Shown one piece after another: positions 52,191 to 59,462 of a stretch of DNA of 64,000 bases. This DNA is from an uncultured Clostridium sp. (lineage in GTDB: Bacteria > Bacillota > Clostridia > Lachnospirales > Lachnospiraceae), in assembly GCA_945915475.1 (NCBI GenBank), contig CAMEFI010000002.1:62001-126000 (forward strand). Reading direction: 5' to 3'. The position numbers were made by a program, and so were the translations under genes. Below the pieces are notes generated by a model. It did not search any database, had not been told where the DNA came from, and was given only the letters and a program-made list of their open reading frames with translations. Position 1 is the stretch's first letter. Each line of letters starts with the position of its first letter.

Positions 52191-53417
52191 CTCACATACA
52201 AAGATTCCGGCATTTTTTGTAATAGAAAAGCCTTTCTTTGTCTTACGGCTTACAAAAGCATGAAAATCTTTGTAGCGGTCTAATATATATTGGTTCTGAT
52301 TGCCGTGACAGGACAGGATATATTCAATGAGTGGTTCGGATTCTGTCACCAATAGACCATCGTTATAAGTTCTCATTTCAATCGTGGAGAAGTAAGGTGC
52401 TAATAAAGTGGCACCATTTTCTAATCCGAAGCGTTCATACAGGTGATCTGCGGACAAGGTAATCTGTGGATGGAAGTCCTGCACCAAATGTGTGATTTCC
52501 TGCATATGGGATGCACCATAGGTACTACATATAAAGTAACCATTAGGTTTTAATACACGGCGGACTTCTTCTAATACCATATTCAGATCATCGCAATAGA
52601 AAAGAACATGGTTGGCGATGATTAAGTCAAAGGTTTGATCCCCATAGGGGATGGAGTGGCAGTCGAAAGCATCAAAGGTAAAGCGGGTGGTATCTGTTGC
52701 AGAATTCGTGGCAGAAAAGTTCTTAACCGGAGCATCCTGTTCTAAAGAAGCAATCTCCCGTCGCGTATCCCGGAGCATCCCTTCAGATATATCATTTAAT
52801 ACAATCTCACATTGAGCCGGAATCAGGGGGAAATTCTCCTTCCATAAAGCACCGTTGCCGCAGCCGATTTCTAAAATGTGCATGGAATCCGTAATGTGGC
52901 ACTGTTCATACACCCAGGGAAACCACCCCTGTTTATTAGTGGCATAGAGCTTGTGCAGGCGGATTCTTGCTGAAATATTGGTGGCGTTCTGGTATTGGGC
53001 CTTTAATGTATTCTCCATGCTGGTTAAATGAATCAGGTTAAGCATCTGACTCCAGTTAATTTCCTGATCATTATCGATGGCGTCGGTGGTGTCTTCTATG
53101 GCTTTGGCCACAAGTTGCATCTGTTCGATCCGGTCTTTCACGAGCTTAAGCTGCAAATTCAGAGAATTACGGAGCATGTGGTAGTCAAGGTCGCCGATGG
53201 TCATATCCCGGATATCCTCCAACGAAAATCCCAGATATTTTAACAGAAGAATCTGCTGTAGTCTGGCAAAATCTTCATCCGTGTAGAACCTTGCTCCGGA
53301 TTCATTCACATAGGATGGTTTTAAGATATTCTGTTTGTCATAGTAGCGGATTGTGCGGACGGTAATGTGTGCCATCTTTGCAAATTCGCCGGAAGTGTAA
53401 TATCCCGGAAGCTTCAT
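52185..53417 (-). CDS. MerR-family regulator fused to a SAM-dependent methyltransferase
   Basis: A 410-residue fusion. Residues 5-75 are a MerR winged HTH (YYTSGEFAKMAHITVRTIRYYDKQNIL, then DEDFARLQQILLLKYLGFSLEDI), then a dimerisation helix (about 90-130). Residues about 170-405 are a class I methyltransferase with motif I ILEIGCGNGALWKENF, DISEGMLRD and IANHVLFYCDDLNMVLEEVRRVLKPNGYF. AGGAAAGG supports ATG 53417. The effector part may sense a small molecule or SAM, or methylate something; its substrate is unknown. The downstream rfb promoter has the right geometry to be its target. A partial second copy lies at 55248-55380. Confidence 0.85.
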   Translation of the reverse strand: MKLPGYYTSGEFAKMAHITVRTIRYYDKQNILKPSYVNESGARFYTDEDFARLQQILLLKYLGFSLEDIRDMTIGDLDYHMLRNSLNLQLKLVKDRIEQMQLVAKAIEDTTDAIDNDQEINWSQMLNLIHLTSMENTLKAQYQNATNISARIRLHKLYATNKQGWFPWVYEQCHITDSMHILEIGCGNGALWKENFPLIPAQCEIVLNDISEGMLRDTRREIASLEQDAPVKNFSATNSATDTTRFTFDAFDCHSIPYGDQTFDLIIANHVLFYCDDLNMVLEEVRRVLKPNGYFICSTYGASHMQEITHLVQDFHPQITLSADHLYERFGLENGATLLAPYFSTIEMRTYNDGLLVTESEPLIEYILSCHGNQNQYILDRYKDFHAFVSRKTKKGFSITKNAGIFVCEK

Positions 53418-53567
53418 AGTCTGTGCCTTTCCTGATGGTTCGTAAAATCTTGATGTACAAATCAAATTTTGTTGTTGCATTGGAAACAGAAATATTGTAG
53501 CACAATGTCCTATTTGATGCTACAAATTTCCTTTAAATATGCTTATTTTTCATGTATTCTGGTTCTT

Positions 53568-53687
53568 ATTATAAAAAAGCTAGGTGGTTCGGTGGAAATC
53601 ACATCTGAATTGGGAAAAGGAACGAATGTATACCTTACGATTTTGAAAAAAGTGAAATTATATAGAACATTTATGCATTTGGAGTAA
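53568..53687 (+). pseudogene. 3' remnant of a histidine kinase
   Basis: In frame from 53568 the sequence reads IIKKLGGSVEITSELGKGTNVYLTIL. That is the end of a HATPase domain (usual form: IVKxLGGxIxVxSELGKGTxFTI). Nothing upstream continues the kinase, and the preceding bases encode no G1 or N box. It is the last ~30 codons of a lost two-component kinase plus a random tail to the stop at 53687. Confidence 0.65.
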
Positions 53688-53702
53688 AACCGGTGTGCAT
53701 TT

Positions 53703-54116
53703 TTATGAAAATGCAAAAGTCAGAAAAATACCAAGGATAAATACGAAAGGAAGACAGCAGCATAAAACATCAACGATTATCCCTTTGTTATAGGAATCAT
53801 TTTCATACAAAAAATCCTTTGGGTTTTGTGGATTTATAAGTAATGTAAGCTGTTGGCCTATTTCAAAGGATACCAGTGAAGAATAGAATGCAGTATCAAT
53901 TATATTATTTTCTCCATCTGTCGTAATAAATATTGGTTTATATACCATACCTCCCCTTGCGGTTTTCTTTTCCAATATTTCTTTGACTTCCACGAATAAT
54001 TGTTTTGTGCAATTTTTTCTTTTATGGTCCCATTTCCGGTATTTGTAGATGCATAATATAGCCCATGCAGACATGAAGATAAATATAAATCCGTATTTTA
54101 TTATATAATTGATCAA
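53703..54116 (-). CDS. DUF3592-like small membrane protein
   Basis: A 137-residue protein with an N-terminal membrane helix (YGFIFIFMSAWAILCIY), a soluble middle (about 30-105, with GQQLTLLINPQNPKDFLYE, the strand pattern of DUF3592) and a C-terminal membrane helix (VLCCCLPFVFILGIFLTFAF). TTG 54116 is the likely start because GGAGG (54124-54128) is seven bases away; a longer frame begins at 54143 without one. It follows the 301-residue gene by 33 bases and may be its partner or immunity protein. Function unknown. Confidence 0.65.
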   Translation of the reverse strand: MINYIIKYGFIFIFMSAWAILCIYKYRKWDHKRKNCTKQLFVEVKEILEKKTARGGMVYKPIFITTDGENNIIDTAFYSSLVSFEIGQQLTLLINPQNPKDFLYENDSYNKGIIVDVLCCCLPFVFILGIFLTFAFS

Positions 54117-54149
54117 AATATCACCTCCGGTTTTATTATACAACAGTTG

Positions 54150-55055
54150 TTACTGTTTTTCGTATAGATATTCCCATGCATTATATGCCATGTTCCATGT
54201 ATTCGTAATGGAATCCATTTTATTCGTATAGATATTCCCCAGTGGTATTGTTGGAAGGGTTTCTGACATGGAAACATGTCCTTCGGCAACAGTTCCTTCT
54301 CCACCAATACCAACCCCAACATAACCGCCAACCGGTTTCATATCGTTTCCTTCACCGGCAGATAAAATACCTGCGCTCCCCACGAAGGCTTCTCCAAAAC
54401 TGCCGCCCATATCTGTACCAAATCCTTCTGTTTCAGATATGTTTTTCATGCCGGGATAAACCGCTGCATAAACTGTACCATCCGCAGATGCACCGGCTTC
54501 TGCTCCTGCACCGCCAGAAAACTGTAACCCGACATTACCATTCATATCTACGACCAACTGAACAGAACCACACAGATATCCGCCTGCACCAATACTGCTG
54601 GAAATACCAATTGCCACAACACCATTGATTGCAATAGCATCCTGCGCTGCCTGAACAATCTCGTTATATCTGTCACGAAAATCCTGCATGTAATGATTGG
54701 CAGAATCCATAAGCTTATCCAATTGATCCCAGACAGTGTTTTCCTGATTGACTGTATTATTTTTTGATTGTCTCTCATCTGAGTGATTACTGGATATTAC
54801 ACTTTCCGTTTTCTCATAATATAAAACAATAAGTTCCAATGTATTGCAAAGTTTTTTAACATAATTCTGTTCTGCATTCAAATCTGTGATAACTGTTTTG
54901 AGGGTGCTGACAACATCATGATATACAAGCATCTGATTCAGTGTATTTTTAATACTTTCCATTTTTTGTGTCTGATCTGATATCATTTTATAAACCAGAC
55001 GAAGGTTTTGTATCTCTTCTGATAAAACATTATGATTAACAGAAAAATCACTCAT
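54150..55055 (-). CDS. Possible secreted effector: helical N-terminus, Gly-rich C-terminus
   Basis: A 301-residue protein without a classical signal peptide. Residues 1-100 are helical and resemble the ~100-residue N-terminal module of type VII-type substrates (MSDFSVNHNVLSEEIQNLRLVY...LNQMLVYHDVVSTLKTV). A second helix (about 110-140) is followed by a Gly/Ala/Ser-rich beta region (SSSIGAGGYLCGSVQL, FSGGAGAEAGASADG, GGYVGVGIGGEG) with alternating pattern, then a short tail. Such an arrangement fits an exported toxin or adhesin, but I see no catalytic motif and no export genes nearby. AAGGAGATA supports ATG 55055. The downstream membrane protein may protect against it. Confidence 0.55.
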   Translation of the reverse strand: MSDFSVNHNVLSEEIQNLRLVYKMISDQTQKMESIKNTLNQMLVYHDVVSTLKTVITDLNAEQNYVKKLCNTLELIVLYYEKTESVISSNHSDERQSKNNTVNQENTVWDQLDKLMDSANHYMQDFRDRYNEIVQAAQDAIAINGVVAIGISSSIGAGGYLCGSVQLVVDMNGNVGLQFSGGAGAEAGASADGTVYAAVYPGMKNISETEGFGTDMGGSFGEAFVGSAGILSAGEGNDMKPVGGYVGVGIGGEGTVAEGHVSMSETLPTIPLGNIYTNKMDSITNTWNMAYNAWEYLYEKQ

Positions 55056-55124
55056 AGTTGTATCTCCTTACCCTTTCATTATTTATCCTATTATAGCACA
55101 TAATAAAAAGAAAAAAGCCGTAAA

Positions 55125-55158
55125 GGATGAATAACCAGTTTTTTGGATGAATAACCAG
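55125..55158. repeat. Two direct copies of GGATGAATAACCAG
   Basis: The 14-base word occurs at 55125-55138 and 55145-55158, a 20-base period, upstream of the 301-residue gene. It may be a regulator site or a small duplication. Confidence 0.6.
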
Positions 55159-55247
55159 CTATAAGGTATATTCCGTTGCTGTATAAATTTTCTGTATTCC
55201 TTACGATTTTATAAGGATTTTATATTAAAATGTAAGACAGAGTTAAT

Positions 55248-55380
55248 GTGTTCTGTCTATTTCTTACAAACAAAGATAACGGCATTTTTTGTAATAGAAA
55301 AGAATATGGTTGGCGATGATTAAGTCAAAGGTTTGATCCCCATAGGGAATGGAGTGGCAGTCGAAAGCATCAAAGGCAAA
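55248..55380 (-). pseudogene. Deleted second copy of part of the MerR-methyltransferase gene
   Basis: Bases 55248-55302 closely match 52178-52230, and 55293-55380 closely match 52595-52682, with scattered substitutions. The two matching blocks meet at AATAGAAAAG, a 10-base word that occurs at both positions in the intact gene (52221-52230 and 52595-52604). The copy has therefore lost the ~374 bases between those two words. No reading frame survives. Confidence 0.85.
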
Positions 55381-55496
55381 GGTTGTTGTGGTCAGATAGC
55401 ATGTTCTATACAAATGTCAGGCGGTTTGGTATACTATAAAAAACAGGTAGAAGAGGAAGAATGAAATGAGCAGGATATATATTATAAAAATAAGGA

Positions 55497-55525
55497 TTGA
55501 CACCATATATGACACCACATATAAT
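55497..55525 (+). promoter_or_regulatory. hicAB promoter containing a direct repeat
   Basis: TTGACA (55497-55502), a 17-base spacer and TATAAT (55520-55525). GACACCATATAT and GACACCACATAT are near-identical 12-base repeats spanning the -35 box and spacer, a likely site for the HicB antitoxin. GGAGG follows before the hicA ATG. Confidence 0.85.
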
Positions 55526-55545
55526 ATAGATAGGAGGTATTCATA

Positions 55546-55803
55546 ATGTCAAAATGGGATAAACTATTAGCAAGAATATGTACTTTGTCAAAAGACCTCC
55601 GTTTTGACGAGTTAAGGAAGGTGCTGGAAAGTTATGGATATGAAATGAATGCGCCAAAGGGTGGAAGCAGTCATTACACATTCAGAAAGCCGGGTTGTCA
55701 GCCGATTACAATACCTAAGCACGAACCAATCAAAAAAGTATATGTCGAAATGGTAAAGCAGATTGTGGAAAGTGAGGCGAACAATAATGAAAACGCTGAA
55801 TGA
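55546..55803 (+). CDS. hicA: HicA-type mRNA interferase toxin
   Basis: An 85-residue HicA with the dsRBD-like fold: FDELRKVLESYGYEMNAPKGGSSHYTFRKPG, with the catalytic-type His in SSHYTF, and TIPKHEPIKKVYVEMVKQIVE at the end. These toxins cleave mRNA when the antitoxin is degraded. AGGAGG precedes the ATG. It overlaps hicB by 17 bases. Confidence 0.93.
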   Translation: MSKWDKLLARICTLSKDLRFDELRKVLESYGYEMNAPKGGSSHYTFRKPGCQPITIPKHEPIKKVYVEMVKQIVESEANNNENAE

Positions 55804-56149
55804 TTATATGGCAATGAATTATCGTATGGAAATTGTAGAGGATAAAGATGAGGGAGGATTTGTAGTTTCTTTTCCAGAACTTCCGGGATGTATTACTTGT
55901 GGTGAGAGTTTGGAATCCGCAATTTCAAATGCTGTGGATGCTAAAAAAGCATGGTTGGAGGCAGCAGTTGAGGAAGGAATCGAAGTACATGAGCCGGACA
56001 GCTTGGAAGAATACTCCGGTCAGTTTAAGTTAAGAATGCCTCGAAGTCTGCATCGTTCTCTTGCAGAGCATTCTAAGAGAGAAGGCATCAGCATGAACCA
56101 GTACTGTGTATATCTTCTTTCTAAAAATGATGCAGTTTATTCAAAATAG
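55787..56149 (+). CDS. hicB: HicB-type antitoxin
   Basis: A 120-residue antitoxin: the partial RNase H-like fold (YRMEIVEDKDEGGFVVSFPELPGCITCG, then SAISNAVDAKKAWLEAAVEEG) followed by a ribbon-helix-helix (LRMPRSLHRSLAEHSKREGISMNQY). It binds HicA and probably represses the operon through the direct repeats at the promoter. ATG 55787 is downstream of GAGG at 55774. Confidence 0.93.
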   Translation: MKTLNDYMAMNYRMEIVEDKDEGGFVVSFPELPGCITCGESLESAISNAVDAKKAWLEAAVEEGIEVHEPDSLEEYSGQFKLRMPRSLHRSLAEHSKREGISMNQYCVYLLSKNDAVYSK

Positions 56150-56214
56150 TGATTGAGTATAGGCTCAAATAAGTTGACATTTACGGACATCCCCCGTACA
56201 ATGTGATTTGTAAT

Positions 56215-56405
56215 AAATGAAATATGCTCTGTTTACGAAAGAGAAACAGATTAGAGGGAAACCCGGTGGGAATCCGGTGCAACCGCCATTACTGTATTAA
56301 GAGTCTGACGTCATTTTTTATCTCAGTGGGAGTACAATCTCCGACTGAGATAAAATAGGAAGAAAAAGATACGGAAGATTCTTTGAGCCAGATTACTCGC
56401 ATATT
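56215..56405 (+). promoter_or_regulatory. Cobalamin (B12) riboswitch aptamer
   Basis: The conserved core is present: AGAGGGAAACCCGGTGGGAA and TCCGGTGC (about 56253-56280), a divergent B12 box (AACCGCCATTACTGTA), GAGTCTGACGTC (56301-56312), a variable hairpin (TTTATCTCAGT/ACTGAGATAAA, about 56316-56355) and the closing TTTGAGCCAGATTACTCGC (about 56382-56400). Ligand binding would favour the downstream terminator. It lies upstream of the DUF4430/ECF genes, so they are likely induced by B12 shortage. Confidence 0.88.
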
Positions 56406-56478
56406 TCACGTGTTTCACGCTTTTGGGTAAGGAAAAGTATCATTCGTTTCATTTCGTTAGGTCGAAGTGTGTTTTTGT

Positions 56479-56517
56479 TGCGTTTTGCTTTTTCTAAGAG
56501 CAGGACGCATTTTTTTT
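56479..56517 (+). terminator. Riboswitch expression-platform terminator
   Basis: TGCGTTTTGCT and AGCAGGACGCA pair with a small internal mismatch around a ~10-base loop, followed by eight T. It ends just before the GGAGGTGAG ribosome site of the first gene. Confidence 0.85.
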
Positions 56518-56531
56518 GGAGGTGAGATGGA

Positions 56532-56822
56532 TTGAGAATGACAAAAGAGGATTGCATTTATGCATTAAAGGAAAAATATGTTGTGCTGAATCGTTATCCT
56601 TGCAAGTCTGATTTTACAGAGGACGAGGTGGCCATGATTAAATCCTATCTTGGACCATGGCCGAGAGCTTTAGAAGCGGCAGGGATTAAGGAACCAAAGG
56701 AAGAGACAAGGGCGCAGAGGAGAAAACAGAAACGGATTGAAACGAAACGGGCAAGAAATGCGGAACGAAAAAAATTAAAAAAACAAAATGTGGCGGAGAA
56801 GAAAGGAAAGGAAACAGAATGA
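56532..56822 (+). CDS. Small basic protein, first gene after the B12 riboswitch
   Basis: A 96-residue protein. Residues 1-50 form a helical domain (KEDCIYALKEKYVVLNRYPCKSDFTEDEVAMIKSYLG in broken segments, ending GPWPRALEAAGI), which resembles the homing-endonuclease-associated repeat type of DNA-binding helix unit. The remainder is a highly basic coiled tail of Arg/Lys/Glu. TTG 56532 has GGAGG nine bases upstream; the ATG at 56538 is two codons later. Its stop overlaps the next start as ATGA. It could be a regulator of the cluster or a leader gene for coupling; no function is known. Confidence 0.6.
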   Translation: MRMTKEDCIYALKEKYVVLNRYPCKSDFTEDEVAMIKSYLGPWPRALEAAGIKEPKEETRAQRRKQKRIETKRARNAERKKLKKQNVAEKKGKETE

Positions 56823-59173
56823 GACAGACAAAAACAAGAGTCATTTCCTGGTTGCTGGTGCTTACTATGGTATTCAGCCTAATTTCTCCAGGAGCACTGC
56901 AAAGAGTCAGTGCAGAAGAAAGTAAGCCATTTGATGGCTATGTGTATGTAACGGTGGAAAAGACAACTTTAGGACAAGGAGTAATCTTAGAGCCTGTTAA
57001 GGTTGGATTTACAAAGGATGAAACTTTGCTGGATATTGTAGTACATGCAATTGGAGAAGAGAATGTTGCTTATACATCTTTTACCGGTAATGGAGTTACA
57101 ACTAAATATTTAAGCAAAATAAAAGATGGTGGTTCTCCAGAGGGTTGGACAGTAAATAATATTCCGTCGAAGATTGCAAATGCAATAGAGGGTGATAGTA
57201 ATCTGCAATTGGAATCGAAAAGAAAAGAAGATTCTGCCTGGTTGAAAGAATATGATTATACATCTGCCGGCGGTTGGATGTTTGGTATTAATAATAAAGG
57301 ATTAAGTACCGGTGCAGGAAATTATACATACGATGCAGAAGGAACTTCAGCTGAAACTTATAAGGATGGAGATGTAGTTCGCTTACAGTATACACTTTAT
57401 GGATATGGGAGTGACTTGAATACGGCCGAACAGTCGAATTGGCAAACACCATTATTAGATTTTCCTAATAAAGATGAGTTGATTAAATGCCTGGCAGATT
57501 GGCAACAGGATAAGACAGAGAATACTTATCAAAATGCGTTGACGGTCTTAGAAGACTGGGATGCCACTCAGGATGAAGTTGATTCTGCAGTGAAGGATCT
57601 TTGTGCGAATAGATTATCTGATTCATATCAGAACAAGAAAAAAACAGCGATTCAGTATTCATTTGACAGTGTAAAAGATCCCGGGTATCAAAGTGAATGG
57701 ACTGTTTTCGCAGTTGCACGCAGCGGTACAGAGAATGCAGTATGGTATCATACATATAAAAATGCCATTGATGCCACAGTGAAACAAAAACAATCGAACA
57801 TTATTGGTACACAGGCAACAGATAATGCAAGAGTGATTATCGGATTGACTGCTGCCGGAATTGATGTAACAGATGTGGCGGGATATAATCTGCTAGAGCC
57901 ATTAGCGGATTATACATATGCTGTAAAGCAAGGACTGAATGGTGCCGTCTATACCCTGATTGCATTTGATTGTGGAGATTATGATATTCCGAATGTAGAA
58001 GAAGGAACGGAACAGACAACAGAAGCAAAATTAGTAGATTTGATTTTATCCAAAAAAATTGAAAATGGTGGATGGGCATATTTTGGTAGTACACCAGATG
58101 TGGATATGACTTCAATGGTGATTCAGGCGTTGGCACCATATAAAGATACAAATCCAGAGGTTGAGACCGCCATCGAGGAAGCACTTAATGTGCTATCTGA
58201 TATGCAGCAATCAGATGGCGGATATAAGAGTTGGGGAACCGCTAGTAGTGAGAGCTGTTCACAGGTATTATGTGCCCTGTCGTCAGTAGGAATTGATACA
58301 GAGACAGACGATCGTTTTGTGAAAGAGGGTAATTCTGTGTTAGACGCCTTGCTTTCATTTTATGATGAAACGACGGGTGGTTTTAAACATGTAGCAGATG
58401 GTAACGTAAATGGAATGGCAACCTGTCAGGGTACATATGCACTTGTGGCGTATGACAGAATGCAGAAGAAACAGACTGGATTGTACGACATGTCAGATGT
58501 TGAAAAGGGAACATTTTTTAAATGTGCAGGTGCGAAAGAAGTTATCAAGAATAAAAAAGCAGCAACCTGTACAGAGGATGGGTATACAGGAGATAAATGC
58601 TGTGATGTATGTGGTCTGCTTCTGGAAAAGGGCGAAACCATTGAAAAGAAAGGACATACAGTAGTAGTCGATCCGGCGGTGGAGCCAACGGAGGACAAAG
58701 AGGGTAAGACAGAGGGAAGTCATTGCTCTGTATGTAATGCGGTGATTAAGAAACAGAATGTGCTTCCGAAGATAGAGAAAAAACCGGATGGAGCTACCCA
58801 GACAACTACCCAGTCAACTACGGAGATAACCTCTGCTTCCACAACAGAAATAACAGATACCCAGACTCCCGTCGCATTGAAAAAGCCGACGGTCAGCAAG
58901 CTTAAGAGCATGAAAAAGAATCAGATTAAGCTCACGCTGAAACCACAGAATGAGATTTCCGGTTATCAGATTCAGGTAAGTACCTCTTCGAAGTTTAAGA
59001 AAGCAAAGACATATAATGGAAAGAAGAGTATTCTTAACAAGACCATAAAAGGCTTGCAGTCCGGCAAGAAATATTATGTGCGTATCCGTACGTATAAGAA
59101 GTTAAAAGAAAATGATAAGACAAAGACAATTTACAGTAAATGGTCGAAAATAAAGAAAGTAAAAGTAAAATAG
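56819..59173 (+). CDS. Secreted transcobalamin/intrinsic-factor-like B12-binding candidate
   Basis: A 784-residue exported protein. Signal peptide 1-32 (ending VSA). Residues about 38-200 are a DUF4430 beta domain (KPFDGYVYVTVEKTTLGQG, SAGGWMFGINNKG, YKDGDVVRLQYT). Residues about 265-555 are an alpha/alpha-toroid with repeats such as ENGGWAYFGSTPDVDMTSMVIQAL and QQSDGGYKSWGTASSESCSQVLCAL. Two Cys-pair units follow (CTEDGYTGDKCCDVCG and EGKTEGSHCSVCN), then a Thr linker and a C-terminal Fn3-like domain (about 690-784). Animal intrinsic factor and transcobalamin join the same alpha-toroid and DUF4430-type domain, but in the opposite order. With the B12 riboswitch and ECF importer beside it, it is probably a surface B12 binder; that function is inferred. 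Confidence 0.78.
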   Translation: MRQTKTRVISWLLVLTMVFSLISPGALQRVSAEESKPFDGYVYVTVEKTTLGQGVILEPVKVGFTKDETLLDIVVHAIGEENVAYTSFTGNGVTTKYLSKIKDGGSPEGWTVNNIPSKIANAIEGDSNLQLESKRKEDSAWLKEYDYTSAGGWMFGINNKGLSTGAGNYTYDAEGTSAETYKDGDVVRLQYTLYGYGSDLNTAEQSNWQTPLLDFPNKDELIKCLADWQQDKTENTYQNALTVLEDWDATQDEVDSAVKDLCANRLSDSYQNKKKTAIQYSFDSVKDPGYQSEWTVFAVARSGTENAVWYHTYKNAIDATVKQKQSNIIGTQATDNARVIIGLTAAGIDVTDVAGYNLLEPLADYTYAVKQGLNGAVYTLIAFDCGDYDIPNVEEGTEQTTEAKLVDLILSKKIENGGWAYFGSTPDVDMTSMVIQALAPYKDTNPEVETAIEEALNVLSDMQQSDGGYKSWGTASSESCSQVLCALSSVGIDTETDDRFVKEGNSVLDALLSFYDETTGGFKHVADGNVNGMATCQGTYALVAYDRMQKKQTGLYDMSDVEKGTFFKCAGAKEVIKNKKAATCTEDGYTGDKCCDVCGLLLEKGETIEKKGHTVVVDPAVEPTEDKEGKTEGSHCSVCNAVIKKQNVLPKIEKKPDGATQTTTQSTTEITSASTTEITDTQTPVALKKPTVSKLKSMKKNQIKLTLKPQNEISGYQIQVSTSSKFKKAKTYNGKKSILNKTIKGLQSGKKYYVRIRTYKKLKENDKTKTIYSKWSKIKKVKVK

Positions 59174-59256
59174 GTATACGCATCACCATATAGTGATATG
59201 CAGTTACTTATGGGGATAGATTGGTGATTGCAAAACTCCTGTTTGATCTATAAATG

Positions 59257-59394
59257 TTGTGCAGATTTAACAATATCCTCACAGGCACGCTTGCGCTGCT
59301 CTCGCCTCGCAGCGGTACTAAACTCGTGTTTCACACCCGTTAAGTGCCGGCGGTCTCAAAGCACCTGCTTAGGATACTTGTTAAATCTACACAA
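59257..59394. repeat. MITE-like or structured element bounded by inverted repeats
   Basis: A 138-base element with terminal inverted repeats: TTGTGCAGATTTAACAA at the left and TTGTTAAATCTACACAA at the right (one mismatch), extended by ATCCT/AGGAT. The interior is G+C-rich and folds further (CGCTG...CAGCG at about 59293-59315). It has no coding frame and sits in the 59174-59462 gap between two co-directional genes. It may be a non-autonomous insertion or a structured RNA. Confidence 0.7.
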
Positions 59395-59462
59395 CTTAAT
59401 ATACATTTTTAAGAGTTTCGCAATTGCCTATATGGGGATAGAACAGGAAAGGAGGAACCGGT

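Noticed and set aside
55125-55158. CRISPR-like repeats
   Set aside because: Only two copies of a 14-base word with a 6-base gap; no array or cas genes in the window.
57837-58184. Reverse-strand open frame inside the toroid region
   Set aside because: A shadow of the repeat-rich coding sequence; composition is typical of antisense frames.
56819-59173. Terpene cyclase or prenyltransferase based on the toroid repeats
   Set aside because: No DxDD or zinc-site motif, a signal peptide is present, and the DUF4430 domain, riboswitch and ECF genes point to cobalamin binding.
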